Assembly (NCBI GenBank): GCA_023079485.1
Contig: CM041084.1
Span: 128,724,792-128,788,791 of the forward strand
Origin: Archilochus colubris
Lineage: Eukaryota > Chordata > Aves > Apodiformes > Trochilidae
Direction of reading: 5' to 3'
DNA: 64,000 nucleotides
The notes under the pieces were generated by a model. It had not been told where the DNA came from. It made no database searches and worked only from the letters and a program-made list of their open reading frames with translations. Positions 35,901 through 47,900 of this stretch are shown one piece after another. A program made the translations under genes and the position numbers. Each line of letters begins with the position of its first letter. Positions within the stretch are counted from its first letter, which is position 1.

Positions 35901-38374
35901 TTATTAGGCAGAAGCATTCTTGCTAGTTATTGAATGGCACTACTTCAAATCGCAATGTCTGTTAAGACTTTAAAACAAACAGGTTTCAATCTTCTTTTTT
36001 CCCATAGGCTGAAAGAGTACAAGTTTCCCTGGTTTTTCAGCTTCAAAGTGGTTTTGTTAAAAAAAAAAAAGCCTGAAAATAAAAAAAAGGAAGAGAATTT
36101 TGTACCCACAGAAGAGCTGTCAGAGTCTGAAGTTGTTTTTTTTTTATAATCTTGAAAACTGGTTACAGGTACTTGGCCATGTGACTTCTCCCAAATCATG
36201 GGCTGATTTTTGTAGCAGCTCTGGTTGTAGAAATCTTCATTTTTTTCTCTGCCAGTCTATGCTTTTTATGACACATTCAGTCACTAAAAGCTCAGTGAAA
36301 TTTTACTTCAGCCTTTCCTGATGGGCCTTTTAATGCAGATTCTTAAACTCCATAGACTTGTTCTGCTCTAGTTCTTCTATATTCTAAAAAAATACCATGC
36401 TTCCTCTTAAATACGTAATATATTCTTTTTTACAGAAGCTCTTAGTGTATCAGCTTTTCACTTTCCAGCATGACTCTCAAACCTTTCAAGCTGATGGGAC
36501 AGACTTTGCAAATTTCAGTAAGAGCCATGTCATCTTCTAAGTCTGAACTGTAGAGGATCATAAAAGGTGGACAAACTTTTCCAATCTGCCCTGTAGATAG
36601 ACTCCAAAACTTAATTATGCATTGACTCTCCCACAGAATCACAGTTTGTCTTTGCTTGACTTGAGTATCCTGTTCAGAGCCTTCTACTTAAGCTTAGAAC
36701 TAAGGTTATCAGTAAAGCTGAGTCCCATAGCATGCATGCTCACACCAGGTGAGGAGTTTTATGTTTTATTCAAAACCCATCACCCATCAAGATAAAACAT
36801 CTTTCACTTTTAGGCCTGTTGAGATGGTAACAGCCTCTTTGGGCATTTAGTTCCTGTCCACCTGTCTTGTACCTGCCCCTGCAGGAACACTCCCCTTACC
36901 AGCACCATGGCCTGGCTGAAGCATTGCCCAAAGCCACACTCCTGCCCAGCCTCCCATCTGCCTCTCATACATGGGGATGTTTTGGGTTCATCCTGTGCAA
37001 AGACAGCCTGTTACAACACAGTTCAACCCAGGCCTACGTTGTGTGCAGGGAAAAGCTGTGTTCTCATGCAGGGTGGTGGAGTTGCACGTAGTGTCCTTTG
37101 AACGTGCAATTCATTATTACAATGGATGTATTACGGAAACAGGGATGCTCTTGTATACAGCAGAGTAAAGGATTCCCTTTAAGTCCACATACTCAGAAAG
37201 AAAAGATGTATTTTATCTGTATTATTGAAAGTACTCATGGATCTAACCTTTTTTTTGACAAATACATGTTGACTAAGTTGAAACTACATTTTGAGTAAGC
37301 TGGACGTGGATTTTGTCCTTACAAAAATGTTGAGATGAATAAAGGTTCCTAGTTGGATTGGAAAGAGTTGCTGAGAAAAACTATTTAAACTATTTATAAT
37401 TTAATTCCTTCATCATAAGTTATTTAGAGAAGTATTTGACACATTTTAATGCAAATATAAGATAATTGATGTTAAGCATTCACATGGCTTTTCTTTGTAA
37501 ACATGGGAGTGAAGGACTTGTCTATTGCTGGAGCAATTGCTACCTGAAGGCTGGAGATCAGTAGGAATGGACAGGGAGGGCTCTGGTTTTACATCAGGTG
37601 CCCATGCTCAGCTCACCACTCATGGCAGCACAAGTCACACAGGCTATAAAAAGGTTCAAGTGGGAACATATTCCACCAATGCTTAACAAAACCCTTCCTG
37701 TGGCATAGCAAAGCCATAGCCTCTGTAAGTAAACTTGCTGTAATCTGCAGGAAAAATTAGTCAGGACATGTCTTACTAGCAAATTTTGCTGCCAGAACTT
37801 CTGTAGGGTCAATGAATGGCTGTCATTTTTATGTCCCTGGAGCATGTATGTTCACTGATTTTTTGAGGTGCTGCATGACCTCCCTGCAAGAGGTTGGAAG
37901 AGCAGAGGGGCTGCTGCACACTGGTAAGGACCCAGGGCTTGGAGCTGCCAGCATCACTGTGCTCTTGCAGCATGGACACAGAGGCATTTTGCTAGTAGCT
38001 ATATGTTGGTTTGTGTTGTTTGGAAAGGAGCTGTCAACTTCAGCAGGAGAGGCTGGATTTCCTTGACTTACATCAAGTCAGTACCAGAATGTACTGAAAC
38101 TCAGGGCAACTAATGCTGACTTCTGACAGCAAAGCTGGACAGGCCCCAGCTGTGTCCCAAGCAGCCCACCCTACCCACCCACTGCTGGCAGAGCTGCTCT
38201 TCTTGGTACCTAACAAGCAGAGTCTGACAGAGCAGCAGAAAAGCTAGCAGAACTGTGTAGAAAAATAGATGCCATGAAGTATTTGCTGGTTTTCTTTCAC
38301 AATGTCCCTTTTAGAATTTATTTGCCACCGTGCTGCATAAATTGAAAGATGTACAAGTCATGCTCAAGACTCGA

Positions 38375-38396
38375 CACTTCTTCCTAGGAAGAAGTG
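38375..38396. repeat. Perfect 22-bp palindrome
   Basis: An 11-bp arm beginning CACTTCTTCCT is followed with no spacer by its exact reverse complement. The centre TTCCTAGGAA matches the TTC-N4-GAA arrangement of STAT6-type sites and two head-to-head Ets-like GGAA cores. Function is unknown. Confidence 0.9.
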
Positions 38397-41049
38397 AAAA
38401 CCAGCACATCTTGGAAACTTAGGAATTTTTATTTTTGGCTCCTTCAACTGAAAAAGAAGAGAAAATAAAAGCTGAAGTTTTCATTAACTAGCAGTCCATA
38501 TTTACTTGCCTACAGTGCAGCAACAAAGCAATGTTAAATGCAACATTAAATGAAAAAAACAAAACACCTTCTAGTGGTACTGAAATATGTCAACCTTGAG
38601 GAGCCTTCTGGGGGACAAAAAATGGAAAATGCCTTGATAAAGTAAATGTCATAAAAAGAAAACTGAGATCATGGTTCTAAACAAGGGTAACTGGTACATT
38701 GGTAATTCCTTCAGGCTGGTACAGTGTGCTCCCACTTCAAACATCTCTTGTGCTTGGGCCTGTGCTGACAGCTTTTCAAAGGAATCTCATACTTTCTTCC
38801 CTCCCCCTCCCCATTTTGCATAATAATTTGTATGTGAATATGCTTATGATTTCTTCTTATTTTAATACAGTTGCATTTTAGAGACTTCAATAAAGTTTGG
38901 AGCTCCACCCTAGCAGTCCTTGCTTCAGAAACCATGCAGCCTAAATGGACTGGAAAAACAAAGCACAGCAAACCAGCATCACCCCCACTTTGTGCAGAGA
39001 GAAGTGTGGTACCAAGTGACTGTAGATAACAGCAGAAGAGATTCAGGATCTGTTCAGGCACTATCTTGCACCTAACAGCAGACCCCACCAGTTTCTTCAT
39101 GTACAGCATGCTAGGTGAGAAAAATCCAGCAATGAGAACTGTCATTTGTCCTCACGTTAAATTTCATCCCCCTTTCTAGGACATAGATGCTGGCTTATTC
39201 CTTGAAGCACCAAGTTACAGATAATTGTGATTATTATTTACATTTGTATCTTTTCATTGCCTTTCTTGAATATTAAGTTATTGACTCTGACAATGATCCT
39301 ATCAGTGTAATCATGGCAGTTTTCTGAAGATTCATCTACACAGTGACTTTCAAGCACATGAATAGATAAGTTGAAAAGTATGCAAGATGGATCATATGGA
39401 TGACTTGTCTGGATTGAGGGGCAAGAACTTTCTTATGAAGTCTGGTAAACTGAGCATGGGTCTCCTTACCTCCACGTGCTCCCTGATTTACAATTTACAA
39501 CCCCTAGGAGAGAAAGACAGCAACCCTGAAGTCCTGAATCTTCAAACTGAAGGAGAACAAAACTGTGCATTTAGGGAATAAAGCAAAATATGATAATATA
39601 ATGTAAGAGATGGGTGTGATGAAAATACCTCTCCCAAGATTAAGTGGGTATTGATGTGTTTGAAACCCTTAAACAGGGTGCATGTTGCTGGCTGAAGAGG
39701 TTTGGGGGGTGGAGCTCTAGGTTTTGTTGGTAAGTCTCTTCACTTGCTCTTTCTTACTGCTTCTCAGGCAAGGACAACAGAAGACATGAGCAATGTGCTC
39801 TGCTCTTCCCTATGACCTGGGATTAATGACAGCCATGTCAATACTTCTCCATCCTTATATTCAGTGACAGGGAAAAAAGATTATTTAGTGTTAATCATCC
39901 TTCTGATTTCTTCACGGTGGATGGATTAATAAAGGAGGATAGTCTGGAAAAAAATAATGGGAAATTGGATTATTTAATTGTAAATAAAGCAAATGAAGAG
40001 AGAAGGAATTCCTCTCAGAAGTCAACCCAAATCCTAAATCTGAATACTCCCAGTGCAGTTGCATATGAGCTCCTTCATGTAGACCTGTCTTATGTTCTGT
40101 CTCTCACTGAAAACAAAAAGGAAAGCTCTATCTTAGTGGCCAAGGTCCTAGATGTTATAGGTGCAAGAACCAATCTGTGGGGATGAAATATTTTCTTGCA
40201 TGACCTGCAGTGACACATTTAGAACTACTTGTGACATTATTTCCAGAGATACTGGCTTCACATGGATGCTTACAGTTTATATAGGACACAATATGTAAAG
40301 AATATACAAGAAGGCATAGGAATGCCAGATAGACAGGCAGCTCTTCTGTAGACAGACATTGACTTCTGTAACGTTTTAATTTAAACAATTATTTTGCTAC
40401 CCTCAATGATACAGGGCTCTTCAAGGGCTGTCCAGTTTGAGAGAAAGGAATTACTGCAATCTCACCAGCACGCTCCATGATATGTACAGCAGAGGACACA
40501 GCCCCCAACTGCAAAAATGTAACATGCAAATTGTGCACTGAAAATTAAAAGTGAAAACATAAAAATGAGTCAACTAAATGTGTGGAGCAGTCAGGTTGGC
40601 AGAGCCAGCCATTATCTTTATAAATACCGTGTTTCAAATCCTTCATGGTGCACACCCATGAAGCTAATTAATATTACAGTCTTTTCATTTAGGCAGAAAG
40701 TTCATGAATATTGGCATACTGTGTTGAATATAAGAGGGAAATTCTTCACTGTCTTCTTGCTACAGCAGCTTTTTGGAAATGTACCAAAGGCTTTGATCTC
40801 AAAACATCTCTAAACACCTGGGTAGTTCCAATGATTTAAACAGAACCAATCGCGAGCTTCAATTCAAGCGCTAGCAGATTAAGACCCATGTTTGTGTTTT
40901 AAGATCTTATCTACAGAAGAAACTGCACTCATTTACTCAAGTGCTTTTATCAACACGCCTTTATTTAAATGCGTGCAACGTTACCTGTGCAGGAAGCTGC
41001 CATGCCAGAAGCTGTGGCCATACCTCCCTTCGCAGCAGCGTGAAGGCAG

Positions 41050-41950
41050 CCAGGAGTCTCAGCAACCTGAGAGCCACCAGGGAAGGGGAGAAGGGGAAGG
41101 GAAGGGCATTGCTCTGCTCCGAAACATCCCCGGAGCGGGCAGGGGGAAAGGCGCCTCACGCCTCACACGTCCGCTCCCACCCCTCACGGGCCCGCCCGCC
41201 CTACAGAAGCGCGGCACGGTGCTGCGGGCACCGAGGAGCTTTCCCCCCGCCGAGGGCTGGCGACAGTTCGTGTATGGCTGCTTCTAGGTCTCCGCCCCGA
41301 TAGGTTTATATCGGCCGGGAGCGCCCAGGCCGGGCTCTCCGCGCCTCACAAGGGGCCTATGCGGGCTGCTGCCAGACCCACCGGCGGAGGGGGCGGGAGG
41401 TACGCCCGACCTTGCCCGCATCACAACGCAGCAGCGCGGGGGCCCGCGCCCTGATGCAGCTCCAGGCGCCACGGCACAACCGGTAGCACCCGGGCCCGCG
41501 CAGCCGCCTGCTCTCTGCCCCTTTCCCCCCCGGCGGCGGCGGCGGCTCCTCCTCCCCCTCCATCCCCAGCGGACCGTGGGGGGGCGGGGGCCGCGTTGTC
41601 ACCGCCGCGGCCCGCTCGGCAGGGGGAAGGTGCGTGTTTGCTCTGCTCCCCTCCTCATCTTCCCCCTTTTCTTCTCCTCTTCTTCTTTCTCCTCACAGGG
41701 GGCTGGGGTCCGGAGCGGGAATCACTCATCCGGGCTGCCCGGGGAGCTGGCGATGCCCAGCGCCGGGCTGCAGTGCTGCTCCGGGGCCTCGCTTCTCGCG
41801 GAAGGCCTGGCCGTGCCTCCGGGGTGGGGGCACGGAGGGGCACTCAGGCCACCATCACCGGCCTCTCGGCGGGGCTCAGCCCCGTCTCGTTCGCTTGCCG
41901 AGGGCTTACTGTAAATCCCTGCCAGCGTGTGCTGGGAGCCACCCCGAAGT
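41050..41950 (+). promoter_or_regulatory. CPQ: CpG island, inferred CPQ promoter
   Basis: A sharp change from AT-rich DNA to very GC- and CpG-rich sequence. GC boxes of Sp1/KLF type are visible (GGGGGCGGGAGG at about 41389, GGGGGGCGGGGG at about 41579), and a weak TATA-like TTTATA lies at 41305-41310. A CCAAT box (40846-40850) lies about 200 bp upstream of the island. No CpG island is needed for SDC2 here, whose promoter lies upstream of the window. In vertebrates CPQ follows SDC2 in the same orientation and begins with a noncoding exon, so CPQ is the likeliest owner. This rests on synteny, because no CPQ coding sequence is visible. A divergent minus-strand transcript is also possible. Confidence 0.7.
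41330..41629 (+). other. CPQ: Candidate noncoding exon 1 of CPQ (start uncertain)
   Basis: The most GC-rich core of the CpG island ends in a good 5' splice site, GGGGAAG|GTGCGT at 41629/41630, as expected for a noncoding first exon. The start is only an estimate, placed about 25 bp after the TATA-like element. No coding capacity is claimed. The gene name rests on conserved SDC2-CPQ order. CPQ is a secreted zinc dipeptidase of the M28 family, and its signal-peptide exon would lie beyond the right end of the window. Confidence 0.45.
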
Positions 41951-44900
41951 CGACTTCCAGTTGCTGGGCTGCAGCTTCGGGTTCTCCTGGGCCTGTCCTG
42001 CTCAGGGTCAGGGGACTGCAGACCCCGGCCTGGCAGCGGGGCGTCAGGTCTGTGTTGTACCTGTCCCTCTGCCTGTCCTCCTGCCTTTCTCTGGAAATAA
42101 CAGCAGCCTGGTGGCCCTTCAGCAACACATGTGAGAAGAACTGCCTGCTTACCTTCTTGTTCCTCGGTATTTACACACAAACACTGGCTTTATGTTGTAC
42201 CTAGCCCTGACACACGTGCTCGGGGGATGCCAAGCAGGCGTTTATATCTCTGCCTTCATCTTGAAACCAGGAGAGCTGGCAGCAGTCACTGCCTGAAAGC
42301 TGTGCTACTGCAGGGGGATGGAACCCACAAGTACCAGATGGGTACATTAGGTATTTAATTATCTTTTATAGCACCCATCATAGTGAGGAGATCCCAGCAG
42401 GTGAAACAGCTTAGTGCTTCTCGGTAGGAAATTCTAGTAACTGGTACTCATTAGATTTGTTAGGACAGGACTTTGTTCTTCAAAGCCAACTTCAACTTGG
42501 TGCAAAAGGAAAAAGTACACGAGAGGCATTTTTATTTATACCTATACAGTTTTTATGTATGTGTATATACATATGCATATACATAATTTATAAAACTACT
42601 AATATAAGAGGGAGAGAAAAGTGAGATACAGTTTTCTCTTGTTTTTTTATAAGCTCTGCAAGCTGAATCAAATTTTTCAAGGAAACATAAGGTACAGAGG
42701 AGCCTTTTGAATCTAGAGATTGTATCTTGAGAAGTTACAAGTCTGCTCAGAGCTACTGAAGAGCGAACTCAAAACACAAGCACCAGATTTCTCTTTGCTT
42801 GCTGATTACGTTTCTTCCTTTAGACTGCAGAACTCTCGAGACCAGACTTTCTGAAGTGCTGCATGAACACGGAGTGCCTTCTTAGAGAAGGCTGTGAACA
42901 TGCAACACCTGAAATCCTAATTTTTTGTTTTATAAGCCTTACATTTAATACTTTTCTTGTCTGTCATATTCACTCTGTTCAAAATTAGATTACTTCTTAC
43001 TCTTTCTCAAGATTATTCCATATCTCTTTTGTCTGAAAAGACTGTAATCTCTCAATGGGAGTGTGGTTTATTCTTCTAAAGAAATAATTGATATGACCAT
43101 AGAACAGGTTTCCTGTGTGAGAATGGAAGGACTTCATACATCTATGTCTATCTAGACTGTGTTTTAGCTTGAGAAATGTGCCAGATTTAAGATTGGGTGA
43201 CAAAACTTGGACTTGATTTTACTCTGATTATTTTTCTGTGACACTTAAAGCTTGTGTTAAAAATCTTTCTCTCTTTTACTACTTATAAAATGGCCTTCTA
43301 TTTTTGTCTGATGCGCCCTCTGTTAGATTATTATTTTGATTAAAACCTCAGAGTTCCCCAATGAAACCCTGCAAAAGTCTGCCATATCCATGAGAGTTCT
43401 CATGTGCTTTGGTTCCTTGTAAATTTGTACCCTTTTCTTCAGACATACCCCTCTGTCTTGGATCAGATCTATCAACTGTGACTTGCAATCAGTTGTACTT
43501 CAACCAAACTTCAATCTTTCAGATGAAGTCTGCATAGATAAACTTGGATCAGAGCCACTGCAGCTTTAGAGATTCATACCAAGCCTTTGTCTTAGCCAAT
43601 CTTTTTTCTTCATCTTCAGAATGTATATAATTCTTTTGAACAGCAGAACAATAAGATACTGAATCAGATAACAACAGACTGCAAATCTGGGCTGGGGCAG
43701 AACAGCCTGGCATTGACCCCTGTCGGGAGACATCTGTCAGTAAAAGCTCATATAAATTCTTATTTGTTTTATAAGAGTTTTGCAAATGCCTGCATGTCTT
43801 TAATGGCAAATTGGGAAACCTCTTACACACTCTTTTATTGTTGATGTAATTGCAGAAACTCATAATACACACAGGATTCTTTTATCCCTGCTATAGTCTA
43901 TTGAAGTTTCATGTTTTCAGATGGAAAACTTTGTCTTGTCATTTCTTCCTTCTTTCCCTTCCAGTTTTGGGAGGATGAAGATGAAGGATGGCAGTACATG
44001 TAAGAGATAGCAGCTGCAGGGGTGAAATATTTTGCTTGAAAAAGTACTTTGTGTGTAGAAATGTACGAAACTATTACAGTCTTGAAGCTCTGAATTCCTT
44101 TCTGTTGTGTCTCAAAAGGAAATATTATCTGTTGAAAAGTGCATTGCAGTAATCTTTCATGTTTTTGTTACCAAATGTCTGCAGTAATCTCAAAGTACTG
44201 AAATAAATGCAAATTCTTTCTTCAGTTGACCACCAGTCACTTACATTTGCACTGCACTGGCAACAGTGAATTTTTATCTCTGATTCATAATATCCCAAAT
44301 GCCAATTACTTGATTATGTCAATATTTCTGACAGCATCTGTGAAGGATACTCTCTTCTCTTTTGTGATTTTTTTACAACAAAAGAAAAAACCATCTCATG
44401 TTATCCTGAGAAAAATGTTAATCTTGTTAGCCTGTAGTTTAAAAATGATACTTTGGGTGCCTTGATTTTACAAGAGGCTTGCTTTCTGTCATTGAGACAG
44501 AGTGGACTGGTTGGGCAGAGTGGGGCAATTTATTTATTTTTAATGTAGAGTGGTTTTTATGGCCTGATATAAATTATAGTAAAGTTTTTTCTCAGAATCT
44601 TTTAAATCTAATTAACACAGATGAGTTTAATGAATTTTGTCCACAGTGGGTGTGACAGAAAAATGTGAGAATCCCTCTGGTGCTGTTGCTGCCATAAAAG
44701 TATTTGGTTGGAGTATCTATGAACAGGCATGCAGATTAAAATGCATCTCTAAATAGTTGTTTATCTATTTTTTCAAAATATTTCTCTGTATTACCCATTG
44801 CAATAAGAGTTATCATAAAAGACCTGTGATCTCAGAACATGACTTTAAAAGGTACTAATATTGTTTCGGAAAAGAAAAATTGCAGTCAAATTTATCTCAG

Positions 44901-47900
44901 TTCTTGACTATCTAAGATAAATTAATGATCTTTATGTCTTACTGAGAGGAGGTTTATATTAGGTGACCCATCATAGATAATTTTTACATCATAGGAAATA
45001 CAAACAAATAAGGTCTATTTTAAACTTGCCTGATTGACCATCCTACATGCAGTGCAACTGTGGCTGTTCCCAGCAGCTCAGGATTTGCCCAAACCTGTTT
45101 TGTGACACCATGGGTTGTAGCATCTTGTCACCCTTTTGAAGCCTTTTTTAATACTGATCTGAGAAAACAGATCTGGTTGTAAGTATACTTGTGGGTTTTT
45201 TCTTTCTTTTTATCCAGTTGCTGGTTATGATGTCTGATCTTTTACTCAAATGTAGTGATAGTACATTTCCTCCTAGAACACTCTGCATGAAAGGGAATGA
45301 GATCCCTCTTCTGCCCTCCTCCAATTTTTCTAGCTTTCATCTCCTACATGTGTATTGATACCCTGTGCTTTTCATATTTGTGTTCTTTTTTTTCAGAGGA
45401 GGCACTTGACTGTGAATTTACATAAGACAAGAGAGTCAAAAGTGATTTTGTGTTTCAAGTAGCACCACAAAAGAAGCTTCTGTAATATTATACATGTGCC
45501 AATAGACATTTCAGAAAAAAATGTACTTTTTTCAGGCTTCAAAATGAGATCTGAGGCAATAGACTCCTTTGGGAAAGCATCTACTTTTTATCTGTAACTT
45601 TTGAAAACCAAAGCATGAATCTGATTTGTCTATAATGGTTTCCTCTTCTGGTCTCCACAGGTTTTGAGATTAGCTTTTCTCATTTTGTTGATTTTTATTG
45701 TTCTGAATAACAGGCCTCACCTTCTAGTGCTCTATCTGGTCATGTTCTGCCATGCAAAACATGAGTGCTGTTCCACAGGAGACTGCAAAAACACTTGAAG
45801 TTTTAGTTTAATGAAATTCTTTATTGTTTTGGAAGCAAAAGTAATTGCAGATTACCAATTTCTTTAAGACTGGTCATATACTGCAGTGGGCTATTGATAA
45901 TTTCTTTTATGACAACTAGATAAGGCAGAGAAGTACAGGACTAATCTGAGGTAATGTATCCAGTGCTGCCGAAAGGTACGCAGAGCAGAGAGTTTCTACC
46001 TCAATGTGAAATACCCTAGAAGGAAAACAAAGTCAACTTGATTTTAATTAATTGTTCTATTTGGGTGTCTTGAAATAGTTGTTGGGTAAGGAAGCTCTAG
46101 AGGATTTTCATAAGCTAAAATGTCTCAGGCTTGGAAAATTCCGTTCAGGCTCGGAGTTACTGCCTTTGTCTAATTTACCTGCAGGTGCTGCAGGGGTTCC
46201 CCCACAGCCACCCGCCTGTCCTTGGGGCAGTGTTTCTCACCCAGGTAGTAGAGACTGGAGTGGAAAGAGCAGAGCTTTCAGCTCTTCAGACTGCAGGGAC
46301 TGCTGCAGTCCAATCTTCCTTTGTGTAGTACATCCCTGTTTTTCTTTTGGCATTACCCTACTGGTACTAATGTTCATGATTAATTTCTGCAAAGAATGAA
46401 TGGTTCTCACAGTATTTGTTCCCTTAACCACCTTGCTTCCTGACCATATGGATGAGATTCTGGTGAAAGGGAATGGCAATTTGGAATGGCAAAATGGAGC
46501 CACCATAGCCAGTAGCTAGATGAACATATGCCATGACTGATTCAGATATTCTGTTGCTTGGTCCATACGCTGGTAAAATACATCTACACTGATTTTAATA
46601 GACATTACTACTGCAGTCTGTGATTTGTGCTTCATTTTGCACTTCTTTTATCTGAAAACTTGCAAAAAGGGTGGTAGTGAGCAGGAATACCTGTGTGGCT
46701 GCTCTTCAAAGAGCAACCGAGTGAGGACATGTGCTTGTTTCCAACAAGTGATGCTGTCCAGGTCAGCAGATCTGTCATGTGTTGCAGTGCTACCTGTTGT
46801 ATACTACAATTATTATTGAAAAGACCTGGCATAGCCAAACCCAGCCCATGCAATATGGGTGGATCATATGGGGCTTTTTGGTAGTTGTCTGATTTCAGAC
46901 TGTTCCAGCAAATGTGATGAGAGGAGAAAGTGGTCAAACTGGAAAAAAACTTAAATAGTCAAACACCTTTTAAATGTCTGCTGTACACACACATAGCAGG
47001 TGAAAACAGTGCCTTCAGTCTAGCATCTAAATATTTGCTGGGGCAGTGAAGTGTGTGAAATGAATACTATGATTATCTCTACATGTGACAGTAGGTGAGC
47101 AGAAAACTCACTTGCAAGTCTTTCTTCCTAGAGGAAAATATACTGTTTAGTGTTGTGATATTTCTATTAGTAGTCCCTTCATTGTTCAAAGTAGGTCTAT
47201 TTTTTTTCCCCCAGAATATTGGTTTTGAGTAAAGATAGTCCTTTTTACACAACAGCATGAGTTATTTTGTGACTTTGTGAGCAAGCAAGACATTCCCCCT
47301 CCTCCCTCCAGACATGACACTGTCCTGTGTAATGTTATTCATGGAACAAATTTGTGAAAATTGCTTTATAATTTTGTAGTGGTTTTTGTTTGTTTCAGGG
47401 GTTTTTTTGTTTGCTTTGGTTTTGTTTTGTTTTGTTTTTTTTTTAATGGTACCATTTTGTTGTGATTATGGTGGAGCCTTTTCAGCTGTCTCATCCTTGT
47501 GTTGCACATCCTTGTCAGTCCCACCAGCATACATCTGCAGGTCACAAGGGTTTACCAAAGTCAGAAAAGTTGCATTTTTGGGGAGGAGTAGTCAAGTTCT
47601 GCTTTATCTCCTAACCACTAATGTTTTGTTCTCAGTGTGTTGCTGTTAGAATTAAATGTAATCAGATGACTGTTCTCTGAAGATGGGGAACATGCAGTCT
47701 ATTTGAGCAGCATGAATGGGAACATGGGGAAGTTCCTTTGGAGGATGTTATAATGGGGGCTTATCAGTATGTGAGGGCAGATGCATACTGCATAAATAAT
47801 AATAGGTAGGGCAGGCATCTGTCTAATGCAACTTCCCAGAATTATCAAAATGAAACATACTGTCTTATGTCTTCTGTCCCTACAGACAAGTGGCATAGGA

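Larger units (their letters stand above)
31311..41049. other. Intergenic region between SDC2 and the CpG-island promoter
   Basis: About 9.7 kb without a recognised gene, pseudogene or transposon. It holds a CpG-enriched patch at 31.92-32.27 kb, an interrupted poly(T) at 32907-32949, GC-richer segments near 33.8-34.1 kb and 36.85-37.09 kb, and a perfect 22-bp palindrome at 38375-38396. The open frames here, up to 144 codons, have no recognisable domain and no splice or promoter context. Confidence 0.7.

Noticed and set aside
38711..39145. 144-codon minus-strand open frame
   Set aside because: No domain, no splice or promoter context, and the translated sequence resembles no known family.
41596..42204. 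202-codon plus-strand open frame in the CpG island
   Set aside because: GC-rich DNA has few stop codons, overlapping frames on both strands are also open, the residues form no known domain, and the frame crosses a likely splice donor. It is not supported as a protein.
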